A stretch of DNA of 64,000 bases from Clostridiaceae bacterium AM27-36LB (GTDB lineage: Bacteria > Bacillota > Clostridia > Lachnospirales > Lachnospiraceae), in assembly GCA_003480725.1 (NCBI GenBank), contig QUJQ01000007.1, positions 1-64,000 of the forward strand. The letters run 5' to 3'. Below are positions 29,957-39,252 of this stretch, piece by piece; positions within the stretch are counted from its first letter, which is position 1, and each line of letters begins with the position of its first letter. The translations under genes were made by a program, and so were the position numbers. The notes under the pieces are model-generated. The model had not been told where the DNA came from. It ran no database searches and was given only the letters and a program-made list of their open reading frames with translations.

Positions 29957-30835
29957 TCAGCGTCCTCCCGAAGCATAGTTTCCCATGTTGATGTCCAGCA
30001 CCCCTCTGGGCGGCTGGATCAAGGCATCTTCATATTGGCACTTCCACTGGATCTCCCGGCACATCTGGCCATCCGCCACGCCGTCTATGGTTTCCCCATC
30101 CTCAATGGGGTTATCATGCTCCAGAATATAGGACGCTGCATTATAGGCGTGGTTTACCACCCAGTTGGGGTCCATGCCGTGGAAGTGGTACTGGAGATCC
30201 GGCAAAAACAGGGTGCTCATGCCCACCGTGTCGATGAGCATATCCTCCGTGCCCTCGATGTTGAAGAAACGGACATTGACGCCAAAGCGGATGAACCGAT
30301 CCGGCCCCTCAATCTGATGGGAGCGCACATCCTCTGCCAGAAACAGCTTGCCGCAGTTCTGGAAATAGAACGCCTCACAGGTGGGGTACAGCTCTGCCAG
30401 AGCCTCCAGAAAGTCGGCATCCAGGTTGGCACGCTCCAGCGCTGGAAGCGCCGCAGTCAGCATATCGGTGGCCACCACCTGATATTTGCACTCCCGGAAG
30501 ATCCGGTCACGGTCCTCCTGGCAGTCCCACATCTGGCTCATCAGAAAGGCATCAAAGCCTTTGCCCTTGAACTTGTCGCATTTCATCACCATCAGCTGTA
30601 CCGGGCACTTGCCGTCCTGAAATTCCGCGACATGATCCAGGGCGGCAAAGCCGGCCATTTTCTTATCATAACAGAAGCACTCTGTTGATCCGATGTGCTT
30701 CTCCATTATGGCAGTCATTTTTTCTTTATCCGGCATTTCTACCGGCTCTTTGAACAGCATCTGAATGAGATAGGGACCTCCGGGCTGGGGGCCTTTTTTG
30801 TCGTCCAGATTTTGCTGGAAAGCTTTATTGCTCAT
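29957..30835 (-). CDS. DUF4261-like immunity-type protein
   Basis: A 292-residue soluble protein with PYLIQMLFKEPVEMPDKEKM at the start and later AYNAASYILEHDNPIEDGET. It resembles DUF4261-type proteins, a family found in polyimmunity loci of polymorphic toxin systems. GGAGGAAA precedes the ATG. It is near the distal end of the leftward island. The target toxin, if any, is unknown. Confidence 0.6.
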   Translation of the reverse strand: MSNKAFQQNLDDKKGPQPGGPYLIQMLFKEPVEMPDKEKMTAIMEKHIGSTECFCYDKKMAGFAALDHVAEFQDGKCPVQLMVMKCDKFKGKGFDAFLMSQMWDCQEDRDRIFRECKYQVVATDMLTAALPALERANLDADFLEALAELYPTCEAFYFQNCGKLFLAEDVRSHQIEGPDRFIRFGVNVRFFNIEGTEDMLIDTVGMSTLFLPDLQYHFHGMDPNWVVNHAYNAASYILEHDNPIEDGETIDGVADGQMCREIQWKCQYEDALIQPPRGVLDINMGNYASGGR

Positions 30836-30847
30836 TTGGTTTCCTCC

Positions 30848-31627
30848 TTAATAATCAAGCAGGATAGGCACCTGCTGTTCCTCGGCAAACCGCATGGCCC
30901 GCCAGAACATGGAGAAGGCAAACTTGGCAAGGGATTGAGTGTCATACTGGGTGTGTTCCGGGATGTCTGCCTTGCTGTACTGTCCATCTGAGTCTACGGT
31001 TCCGTCTACCGGGTATCCCTCCGTGTCTGCCCAGCCAAGGATAGTGTCCTCATCGGCCTGCCACGCCAGCTGGTTCAGCTTTTCCAGCTCCTTCCGCAGT
31101 CCGCCCAAGGTGGCGATAGCGGCGGTGTCATCGGTAGGCAAGGACCCTTGGAACAGAAAGCTGTCAGAAAGAGGGAGCCACCAGGTAGCCCCACGAAACA
31201 GGGACCACACCCGCTCCTCATCTGATGCAAGGCGGGCGACCAGAGGATGCTCCCCGAAGATCCAGTCCTTCTCCACGGTGGAAGGCACCGGTTCCTCGTA
31301 TGTACGACAGGCGGCCACCAGCAGCATAGCGCCGAAGGCATCCCAATCCGGCTTGTCGGTGTAATAAGGTTTCTCATTATCTTCAAGCCAGGGAGCGTAG
31401 GGGGGCTGGCCCGGCTGAGAAATGGCGCTCAAGATCTGATCCCGCCAGTTCTCCACCGCCGCCTGGACCTCAGCCGGGGACATTTCTTCCTCGTTATCAG
31501 CAGGTTCCCCGTCCGGGGTGATGCGGTTGAAAGAGTATCCGTTTTCCTCCGCCCACTGCTGCACAACAGTTTTCCAGTTGTGAGAATAGTACCGGGTCAG
31601 CGTCCCGGCGTAGATGTCAAGTCCCAT
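30848..31627 (-). CDS. Uncharacterised island protein (MGLDIYAG-type)
   Basis: A 259-residue acidic soluble protein with the N-terminus MGLDIYAGTLTRYYSHNWKT and many Trp residues. I do not assign a domain. Similar N-termini occur in uncharacterised gut Firmicute proteins. It starts after AAAAGGAGA, lies 12 bases before the DUF4261 gene and shares the island's acidic composition. An immunity role is inferred only from context. Confidence 0.5.
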   Translation of the reverse strand: MGLDIYAGTLTRYYSHNWKTVVQQWAEENGYSFNRITPDGEPADNEEEMSPAEVQAAVENWRDQILSAISQPGQPPYAPWLEDNEKPYYTDKPDWDAFGAMLLVAACRTYEEPVPSTVEKDWIFGEHPLVARLASDEERVWSLFRGATWWLPLSDSFLFQGSLPTDDTAAIATLGGLRKELEKLNQLAWQADEDTILGWADTEGYPVDGTVDSDGQYSKADIPEHTQYDTQSLAKFAFSMFWRAMRFAEEQQVPILLDY

Positions 31628-31642
31628 AGTAATGTCTCCTTT

Positions 31643-32506
31643 TCAATCAAAATCCATCCAGACCAGGTGTTTTCCGCAGTGGAGGCACTGGAACAGATAG
31701 CATTGCAGATGCCCGCCATTGACAGATTCCCGGATCATTTCTTTTTGCTCATCGTCCCACATCGGATCGTCCAGTACCTCCTCCAGCACACCCAGGGCCC
31801 GCAGTTCTCTGGCACCCACATGGCCCAGGTAGGCGCAGTAGTCGCCGCAGTGGGCGCGCCAGTATTCCTGCTGCCAGCCGGAGTAGCCGGGGGTGCGGTG
31901 GATCAGCTCGTCCAGCTTCTCCGGATCGTCTACACCATCATCCACAGAGAAATCATCTTGAAAACTACCGTCATATTTCCGGGCTGCTTCGCCGTTGGCG
32001 ATGCACTCTGGGCACAGATATGCAATATCCTCCACGGCGTAAAAGGGGGCTGTATAGAAAATATGGGTCGTCTTGCCACAGCAGTCGCAGACAACGCCGT
32101 CTGCGGATTCCTCAAAAGCCCCAGTTTCCAGAGGGTTTGGGTGATACCGGAAGGCGGGCAGGCCCAGCTGGGCCTGCCGTTCCTTCTCTTTCTGCTTTTC
32201 CTCCGGCGTTTTGGGCTTGGGGAGAGCATAATGATTGCCCCAGTTTTCCGCATAGTCCTTCAGCGTGCCCAGCCGCTTGAGGGTCTTTTTATCGGAACGA
32301 TTTCCGATTTGGCAGAGCAGTTCGTAGGCGTCCTTCTTAAAGTCCAGCAGGTCATATACATCCACCAGCACTTCCTTGGCCTGCTGATCCTCACTCTGCT
32401 CAAGTTCTTCCTTGAAGGTATATAGAGCGCGGACATTGTCTGGACCTTCATTGGTCGCAACAAACTGTTTTTTTAGTTCGATATAGGTTTTCTGATATTC
32501 TGTCAT
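31643..32506 (-). CDS. CbrC-family (UPF0167) protein with N-terminal helical extension
   Basis: The C-terminal two thirds match the CbrC family, first linked to colicin E2 tolerance in E. coli. They carry CDCCGK, LCPECIANGEAARKYDG, then FQDDF and a further CLHCGK pair, giving at least three CxxC zinc knuckles. The first about 100 residues are helical and charged. The ATG at 32506 has GGGAGGTG 8 bases upstream and is preferred to a GTG three codons earlier. It is the best functional hint that the island protects against protein toxins. Confidence 0.75.
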   Translation of the reverse strand: MTEYQKTYIELKKQFVATNEGPDNVRALYTFKEELEQSEDQQAKEVLVDVYDLLDFKKDAYELLCQIGNRSDKKTLKRLGTLKDYAENWGNHYALPKPKTPEEKQKEKERQAQLGLPAFRYHPNPLETGAFEESADGVVCDCCGKTTHIFYTAPFYAVEDIAYLCPECIANGEAARKYDGSFQDDFSVDDGVDDPEKLDELIHRTPGYSGWQQEYWRAHCGDYCAYLGHVGARELRALGVLEEVLDDPMWDDEQKEMIRESVNGGHLQCYLFQCLHCGKHLVWMDFD

Positions 32507-32521
32507 TGGTCGCACCTCCCA

Positions 32522-35500
32522 TCAATCCCACCAGAAATACCAGACAGTGGACTGCCACAGGACATCTGCCAAGGAGCCAATGCTTCCATCCTCATTCTGA
32601 TCCAGATCTGGGCAGAAGCCATATTGCTCCACAGCCACTTCCATAGCTCTTTCCTTGGAGATCGGAGTCGGAAGTTCAAACTCCAATTCATCGTGGCTCA
32701 TGGCGGCAGGGATGGCACCATGCTGCTCGAACCAGTATTTCGCCACTGCCATCAGGTCCGGCGTGTCGGGGCACTCATTCCAATTTCCAAAGGGCAGGTA
32801 GGCGAAGATCTCCCAGGGGTTCTTTACCGGAATTTTAGCCAGAATGAGCGGATATGTCATTCCGGTATCATCGTTCCAATAGTTTGCGAAGCGGTCGTTG
32901 GGTTCTCCGCCCTCCATCTCGCCCAGGACTTCCTCATCCCAGTCCAGATCATCGTCCTCGGCTTCTTCCTTGCGTTGGCCGGTCAATTCCTCCAAAATCG
33001 CCTTTCCGTCCTTGATGGGAGCGGAGAGCACCTTCTTCCGGTACTCCGTTACGGTTTTGAGGTCAAATTCATAGAAGTCCGCGTCATGCTCCGAATCGGC
33101 GTTCATTACCAGACACTCCAACAGCGTTTCATCATCCGCCTGGATAAGCACGGGAACAAAGCCCTCCCGTACCCCCAGCCGCTGGGCGTAGCTGTATGCC
33201 GACATGATGGGGTCATCATCTGCCATGGATGGGAAATAGGTACACTCGCAGTCCAGATACTCCATGATGGCCTGAGCCACCTCGGAAGGCTCCAGCGTGT
33301 CCCCGTCGAAGTCCTGTCCTTGCCAGTTGGTGAAGCGTTCCTCGATCACCTCTGCCATAGCCTGATAGTAGTCCTCGTCAAAGGGGATGAACAGGTAGGC
33401 TTCATCCTGGAACTCATCGGAGTGATACCGCTCCGGGCCGAAGAAGCGGAGGGCGTTGTCGTCAACATCGGCAGGATAGTAGGGGCTGTCGCCCTCTCCG
33501 TAGTAATAGCCTGCAAAGGCACGGCCTTGCTGATTGAACAGCACAGAGAACAGACAGCCGTCCAGCTCATCCCGGATAAACTCCCTCAGATCCACATTGG
33601 CAGGATCAGCTTTGACCTGTTTGGTCACTTCGCTGTATTCTTTCAAGAAGTCCTCGCCCATCAGGTCGTGCTCCATACACCAGCGCAGGTAGATGGCCAT
33701 GTGGTTATAAGCATTGATGGGGTCAATAGGCAGTTCCTTCTCCTCAATGCTCTCGATATGATAGGAAGCATCGTCCATCTCACCGTCAAAATCATCATTG
33801 GAAAGGGTGCCACGGGTGATTGCATCCTGGCGATCAGGCTCCACCACAAAGCTGATGCCGTTCATTTTGCCCAGCAGGGCGTCCGCGTCATGGGCCAGCT
33901 TATATTCCAATTCATCCCGGTAGAGAGGAATCACCTGATAGAAGTTGACCTCCTCGCCACTCGGCAGGATGCAGACCTCGCTGCCATCTTCGGTATCCTG
34001 GGGACCAGTCAGAATGGCGGCGCACAGCTTTGTGTCCTTTGCAAAATCCTCCTCATTGTCCATGGTATGGCCGAAGCCCAGCCAGGTATCGCTGGCAATG
34101 GGAAGGCGGGCCAAGGATTTCAGCAGGCGGATGGGCCAGTACCACTTTTCGTCTTTCATGGACTCCTGATCCAGCTTCCAGTCCGCAGGCAGGGCAATGG
34201 CCAGCTCCGCCCGCTCCAGCTTATATTCCGCCAGTTCCTCCGGCACATTCATCCGGTGAGCGCCCATGCCCATGGTGACCAGGGTGCAGTAGTCCCGCTC
34301 CTCAGAGGGCGGCACCACGCAGATGTCCACATGGATGTCGGGAGAAACTAGCTCATGGAACACATTCTCGAACTTGCCGAAATACTGCTCAATGTGCCCC
34401 TCGACGGCTTCCATCTCCTCCTCGGTGTAGACTTCGGGATTACTGAATTCTTCCTCATCCTGCGTGTCATCATTGTCTGAGTGGTCGCAGCTGTCATCCT
34501 CCGGATCTCCCTTTATAGGCTCGTAACCGATCTTCAGGGTCATCTGTTCCTCCGGCAGGGAGACGCCGGGGCTGCGGGTGATGGTGTGCTTATCGTCCGC
34601 AGAAAAACCGATGGTCTCGCCGTCTTGCAGTGTCACATCACACGCCAGCACATAGGAGGCAAGGCTGGCCAAAAAGTCCCGCAGTTCCTCCGGCTCAGCG
34701 TCGGTGTTCAACACCTCCATTTCCTCCTTGCCAAACACATCCATGCCGTAGGTGTAGCCGTTTAGGCCCCCCTCGCTCCGGTACAGGCCGAACCAAACCC
34801 AGTTGAAGATGGGCAGTTCGTCCTCTTTGAGCATATCGGCAAGGCCCTCATAGAAACGAGGCTCAAATACCACGCCGCTGGTGTAGACACCGGTGGCATA
34901 TTTCTGCTTGCAGCACACTGCCATCGCCTTAGTGAACAGCTTACCCCGTTCCAGCAGTTTTTCCTCCTCGCCCAATACAGCCACCACGATATGGGCCTTG
35001 TGCGCTTTGGCCACCTCTACGGCCTCTGGCCACATATAGTTGTTTTCGGCGTTGATCTCCGCTTCATTGTCCGGGATGTGACCGTGGAAGAGTGTCACGA
35101 TCAGCATCATGCCGCCGACCCGCATTACCACAGCGTCATCGCTGTTCTCATCATCTTCGTCGCCCTCATCCGGCTCCTCATCTACGATGCCCCATTCTTC
35201 CCGTAGATTCCGGATCAACTGCTCCTTGTTCCATTCCGCTTTGGAGAGGAGCACAGACCCGGCAAAGGAGCCCTTACGGTCAGTTTTCTCCTCGTCGGCA
35301 TCATCCTCAAGATCCTCTACATCTTCATCCGGATCATAGAGGGATTCATGCTCCAGTCCGCGGACAAATTCCTCAAAGCTGTCTGCCAGATGGGTAATCT
35401 TGTAGTCGTTTTCCTGATCCACATGGACTACCGCAGGCTCTCCCTGGGGGCCACAAACCCGGTAGTCCAGGAAGATCATATCGTGTCCGGCGCTGGGACA

Positions 35501-37351
35501 GTCGCAGATGGCCACTCCGATGGCAGGATACTCCCACTCATCGATCATAAACTGGCTTCCCAGCTCTCCGCAGAGGGAGCAGCTCTTTTCCCGCCCGATG
35601 CCGAAAATGCCGGTGATGGCCACATGGTCTTCTGCCCAACAGGTCGGCTCATCGCAGGGATAGCAGGTATTCACCGGAATGCCGCCGTTGTGCTGCTTCA
35701 TCAGCCAGATATAGGCGGCGGGCAGCTTATAGCCCAGTTCCTCCTCCACGCTGGCGATCAGCTCATCGGAAGGCGGATCGCTGACATACTCTTTCAGCGC
35801 ATACCAATTATCATCCCAGAAGTTGGTGAGGTCGAAGCCCTCAAATGGAGTATCACCGGGCACGAATTTGGCCTTCTTCCGGCTGCGCTGGCGTTTCCGG
35901 ATCTCCGCCTTACACTCCTGAATCACCGCCGAGGCATTTTCGTCCTCCAGGTCCAACTCTGCCCACCGCTGGGCGTAGGGAATGGCCTTTTCCTCCTGAC
36001 CATAGAGATACTGATAGCCGTAGGCCATCCGCATATTCCACTCCGCCTTGGCCTGGCCTTCCTCCCGGACGGACTCCAGCACCTCGATGGCGCGGCACAG
36101 GGCCTTGTCTCCCTTATAGCGAGGGGTGCCCTCGTCATGGTCCCCGATAATGGCGTAGTTTTCTAGCGCCCGTGCCAAGGCGTAGGCGGTGCGATAGTTC
36201 CTCCAGTCCTCCGGGATGGCATTCAGTGCCTGGATACAGCGGGTGTACTCGTCTTCGTCGTTCCACTGCTCCAACTGAGCGAAGAATGCTTCGGCGTTCT
36301 GTTGGGTATAAGGAATATAGTCCATGCCCGTCAGCGCCTCGTCCAACTCGTCATCCTGATTCTCAGTTTCTGACCCAGCATCTTGTTGCTTTAGGGGTAC
36401 AGAACCGGCTTCACGGCGGAAGGTGTGGAAGATGGCCCATGGGATGTCCGTGCCTTCAAAGAACTCTTTCGCCATGTTCAGCGCCTCTTGGATGTCCCAG
36501 GCGATGAAGTCCACATAGCCACAGTAGAGGCCGGTAGCCCCGCCGGTGAGAGTGAGCACTTCCGAACCATCCCCGCCGGTGAGCACTTCCTCCAGTTTGT
36601 CCCGGAAGTCGAAAATTTTCTGACGGCCTTCCTCCTCCCGCAGGGTATCCAGGGGATAGCAGAAGAAGCCCGCCACCGCGCCGTCGGCATGGAGATCGTC
36701 CATAAAATCATTGTCGGCATTCAGATAGCCGTTGATGAGCGGCACACAGCAGGTGGAACCGGCCATTACATCCAGCCGCCAATCGGCGTCCGGGTCCTGT
36801 TTGGGTTCCATTTTGTAACCAAGGTAGCTCTCCAGATAGGCTTCCGGGTCGGTGGAGAGCTCCAGGCCCTGCTCCCGCAGTTTGTCGGGCAGCTGGGACA
36901 GGAGGAAGGACGGCTCTGCCTTGGGTTCCTCCAGCACATCAAAGCTGTCTATGTATCTCATGTGGGAGATCTCGCCCAGCACTTGGTCGGTGAGGGTAGT
37001 GAGCATCCACCAGGCCCGGCCTTCTTCCTCTTGAAGCTTAGGCAGCAGCTTTTCACAGTAAGCGGAGATGGCGAAGCTGTTTTCACCCTGTTCCTCCAGC
37101 CAGATCTGCACATCATCCCCAGAGATATTCCATCCGTCCTCGGTACGCAGGCCGATGTTCGGGAGGGGCTGACGGCCCACAAGGATGTTCCAGTGCTCCA
37201 GCACCTCCTTGGAGGCGTGTTTCTGGAAGTAGACCAGCTCAAACAGCTTGACCTTGTCACCCTCCGGAGTGAGGATCAGCTCGTACTTCTCGCCGTTGAA
37301 GCCCATCTCGAAGGAGATTTCATCAAAAACCAGATTCAGGGTTTCCTGCAT
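32522..37351 (-). CDS. Giant multi-domain polyimmunity protein
   Basis: About 1,609 residues from the ATG at 37351. Rough order: conserved N-terminal region (1-320); TPR-like helices (350-500); SUKH/SMI1-KNR4 domain (510-670, with LPAAYIWLMKQHNGG); an Asp/Glu linker; DUF4261 (695-950); a second acidic linker; SUFU domain (980-1165, with YCTLVTMGMGAHRMN); an unassigned helical region with AYNHMAIYLRWCMEHDLM (1205-1350); and C-terminal DUF4253 (1495-1609, LPFGNWNECPDT and WYFWWD). All recognised domains are immunity families. The ATG lacks a ribosome site, and the frame joins the upstream gene if one base is restored near 37,355, so it may be the larger part of a split protein. Confidence 0.75.
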   Translation of the reverse strand: MQETLNLVFDEISFEMGFNGEKYELILTPEGDKVKLFELVYFQKHASKEVLEHWNILVGRQPLPNIGLRTEDGWNISGDDVQIWLEEQGENSFAISAYCEKLLPKLQEEEGRAWWMLTTLTDQVLGEISHMRYIDSFDVLEEPKAEPSFLLSQLPDKLREQGLELSTDPEAYLESYLGYKMEPKQDPDADWRLDVMAGSTCCVPLINGYLNADNDFMDDLHADGAVAGFFCYPLDTLREEEGRQKIFDFRDKLEEVLTGGDGSEVLTLTGGATGLYCGYVDFIAWDIQEALNMAKEFFEGTDIPWAIFHTFRREAGSVPLKQQDAGSETENQDDELDEALTGMDYIPYTQQNAEAFFAQLEQWNDEDEYTRCIQALNAIPEDWRNYRTAYALARALENYAIIGDHDEGTPRYKGDKALCRAIEVLESVREEGQAKAEWNMRMAYGYQYLYGQEEKAIPYAQRWAELDLEDENASAVIQECKAEIRKRQRSRKKAKFVPGDTPFEGFDLTNFWDDNWYALKEYVSDPPSDELIASVEEELGYKLPAAYIWLMKQHNGGIPVNTCYPCDEPTCWAEDHVAITGIFGIGREKSCSLCGELGSQFMIDEWEYPAIGVAICDCPSAGHDMIFLDYRVCGPQGEPAVVHVDQENDYKITHLADSFEEFVRGLEHESLYDPDEDVEDLEDDADEEKTDRKGSFAGSVLLSKAEWNKEQLIRNLREEWGIVDEEPDEGDEDDENSDDAVVMRVGGMMLIVTLFHGHIPDNEAEINAENNYMWPEAVEVAKAHKAHIVVAVLGEEEKLLERGKLFTKAMAVCCKQKYATGVYTSGVVFEPRFYEGLADMLKEDELPIFNWVWFGLYRSEGGLNGYTYGMDVFGKEEMEVLNTDAEPEELRDFLASLASYVLACDVTLQDGETIGFSADDKHTITRSPGVSLPEEQMTLKIGYEPIKGDPEDDSCDHSDNDDTQDEEEFSNPEVYTEEEMEAVEGHIEQYFGKFENVFHELVSPDIHVDICVVPPSEERDYCTLVTMGMGAHRMNVPEELAEYKLERAELAIALPADWKLDQESMKDEKWYWPIRLLKSLARLPIASDTWLGFGHTMDNEEDFAKDTKLCAAILTGPQDTEDGSEVCILPSGEEVNFYQVIPLYRDELEYKLAHDADALLGKMNGISFVVEPDRQDAITRGTLSNDDFDGEMDDASYHIESIEEKELPIDPINAYNHMAIYLRWCMEHDLMGEDFLKEYSEVTKQVKADPANVDLREFIRDELDGCLFSVLFNQQGRAFAGYYYGEGDSPYYPADVDDNALRFFGPERYHSDEFQDEAYLFIPFDEDYYQAMAEVIEERFTNWQGQDFDGDTLEPSEVAQAIMEYLDCECTYFPSMADDDPIMSAYSYAQRLGVREGFVPVLIQADDETLLECLVMNADSEHDADFYEFDLKTVTEYRKKVLSAPIKDGKAILEELTGQRKEEAEDDDLDWDEEVLGEMEGGEPNDRFANYWNDDTGMTYPLILAKIPVKNPWEIFAYLPFGNWNECPDTPDLMAVAKYWFEQHGAIPAAMSHDELEFELPTPISKERAMEVAVEQYGFCPDLDQNEDGSIGSLADVLWQSTVWYFWWD

Positions 37352-39210
37352 TTGGGCACGAGTTCTGCGCCGCGGGTATGGTCTTTGTCCTCGTCCATCA
37401 TCTGGCGCAGCTCTGCTTCCATCTCGGCAAAGGTTTCCCACCAGTCCTCTGTCCTTTCCCGGAAGCACTCCGAGAACTGAGGCAGAGAAATACCCTTCTT
37501 GCACGAGTCAATTAGTTCCTCCATGTCCTGTCGGGTGTTGAGCTTCGGATCATCACCGGGATGCAGTTCCAGAGCTTTTTCAAAATGCCGCAGAGCGCGG
37601 CCCTCCTGATCCAGATAATAATAGGCATACCCCATACGGAAATTCCAGGAATAAGTATCTCCCAGTTCCTCCTCATGGGACTGCATCAGTTCCAGTGCCT
37701 GGTGAAGCAGCTTCCTTCCCTCCGGCTCGCTGGAGTCCGCCAGATTGTTGTAGGCGCGGGCCAGCTCCATATCCATTTCCGGGGTACGCTCCTCGGCAGA
37801 GATTGCCTCCAGTGCGTCAACGATTTTCTGGTGTTTGTCCTCCTCATGCCACTTCTGGCACTGCTTCAAAATATCCATATCAGGGTCCTCCTCGTCCTCA
37901 TCTGGTTTCCAGTCTTTGATCTGCTGGAACACGCCATTTTCATCCCGCTCAAAGGCGCAGGGAGCGGGGGTGTTCAGCAAAGGGATGATGTCGGGATCGT
38001 CATTGCAGATCGTGTTCAGCTTGTAGATCCCGGCGTTGTTAGGGTCGTCCATGTACTCGTCGCTCTCATCACCGGCGGTAAAGCGCCAGCCGCTGTCCCA
38101 GCCGCCGTCCGGCTCCTCCCTGTAGCAGTAGCCCACCTTGCGGCCCTCTACTGTGATGCGGTTGGTGGCGATGCAGCCATCGGCACCCTTCCAGTCAGGG
38201 AGCAGAGATTTCACATCCTCCGCTTTCACATGGTAGTCCCGGTTGCGGCCAGCGGCCTCGTACAGTTCCTTCCGCAGCGCCTCCACATCCCGAGCCATCT
38301 CCTGGATCTCCTCGTTGTCCATCATCTCACTGAGGTCATATTCCAGCGGATTCTGGGCAAAATCCGCCAGTGCCTTGTTCATGGCGTCATGCTCCTCTGG
38401 CGTGACGGTGATGCGGATGCGGCGGGCAGGGGTGTTGTACTCGTCCAGATCCTGAAGGTTTACACTGCCGCTGACGCTGCACTCCAGCAGGATGGCGGCC
38501 AGATCAGTGACCACATCAATGGCGAAGTGGAAGTCCATCTCCACGCCATCGGAGTGTGTAAACTCCAGATACTCCACGGTCTGGCGGAAGTCCCAGTTTT
38601 GTTTGTCCAGCCCAATCTTGGCAAATATCTCGCTGAGGGGGATCTCCTCTTTCTTCTGGTCTTCCAAAAATGCCACAAGGTTCAGACTGTCATCGGAACC
38701 GCCAATAAAGTTGCCCCAGTATTTTTTGATATACATTTGTCGTGCCTCCTGTTCTGAATCCAGTCGATCAATGAGCTGATTCAAGTGTTCCAACCACGCA
38801 GGAGCGATCTCACCGCTGTCCTCGTCCTTCCAAAGATCCACAATCTCACGGATGCCGTCCTCGTCCGGCACCTCGTTTTTGATGTCGGTGAGCTGCCGCA
38901 GCAGGAAAGCAAGGGCTTCTTTGGATGCTGTGAAACCGGTGACTTTATCCCATATAGCTTCTTCATGATCGTAGTCCAGTTTGCTGTTATCCTTCCATTG
39001 GAAATACAGCTCCGCCAGAGCCATCGCAGTATTGTCAAAGAGGAAGTCGATTTGTGAGAAGTCAGATCCCAGCATGACTTCCTCTTTCATCAGTTCGATC
39101 ATCTCGCCCAGATCCATTACCGGATGCTCCGGTACATATTCATTTTTGAGGATGTCCAGTACATCCAACCCTTCGTCACGCTCTAATGCTTTTATGCCCC
39201 ATGCTCCCAT
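37336..39210 (-). CDS. DUF4259-DUF2185-TPR protein, apparently frameshifted at the 3' end
   Basis: The 624 residues begin MGAWGIKALERDEGLDVLD (DUF4259). A central DUF2185 domain (GGWDSGWRFTAGDESDEYMD, IYKLNTICNDDPDIIPLL) and TPR-like helices (MELARAYNNLADSS, MGYAYYYLDQEGRALRHFEK) follow. Both DUFs are immunity-type families. After RGAELV the frame runs into PKCRKP and stops, while the +1 frame continues QMQETLNLVFDEI. Restoring one G (GTGCC to GTGGCC) would fuse it to the next gene. AGAGAGGTG precedes the ATG. Confidence 0.78.
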   Translation of the reverse strand: MGAWGIKALERDEGLDVLDILKNEYVPEHPVMDLGEMIELMKEEVMLGSDFSQIDFLFDNTAMALAELYFQWKDNSKLDYDHEEAIWDKVTGFTASKEALAFLLRQLTDIKNEVPDEDGIREIVDLWKDEDSGEIAPAWLEHLNQLIDRLDSEQEARQMYIKKYWGNFIGGSDDSLNLVAFLEDQKKEEIPLSEIFAKIGLDKQNWDFRQTVEYLEFTHSDGVEMDFHFAIDVVTDLAAILLECSVSGSVNLQDLDEYNTPARRIRITVTPEEHDAMNKALADFAQNPLEYDLSEMMDNEEIQEMARDVEALRKELYEAAGRNRDYHVKAEDVKSLLPDWKGADGCIATNRITVEGRKVGYCYREEPDGGWDSGWRFTAGDESDEYMDDPNNAGIYKLNTICNDDPDIIPLLNTPAPCAFERDENGVFQQIKDWKPDEDEEDPDMDILKQCQKWHEEDKHQKIVDALEAISAEERTPEMDMELARAYNNLADSSEPEGRKLLHQALELMQSHEEELGDTYSWNFRMGYAYYYLDQEGRALRHFEKALELHPGDDPKLNTRQDMEELIDSCKKGISLPQFSECFRERTEDWWETFAEMEAELRQMMDEDKDHTRGAELVPKCRKP

Positions 39211-39252
39211 GTCGGCACCTCTCTTTCTTTATTTCGTATCAAGCTTCTATTG

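Noticed and set aside
32624..34351. Long plus-strand open frame of 575 codons opposite the giant gene (and others opposite the island, e.g. 36,425-37,480 and 31,247-32,425)
   Set aside because: They are antisense to strongly supported minus-strand genes, have no ribosome sites or recognisable domains, and follow from the GC-rich codon use of the island.
37352..37504. GTG start at 37504 for the giant protein
   Set aside because: The first 50 residues are in a frame overlapping the well-supported upstream gene, are Arg/Gly-rich and unlike the rest.
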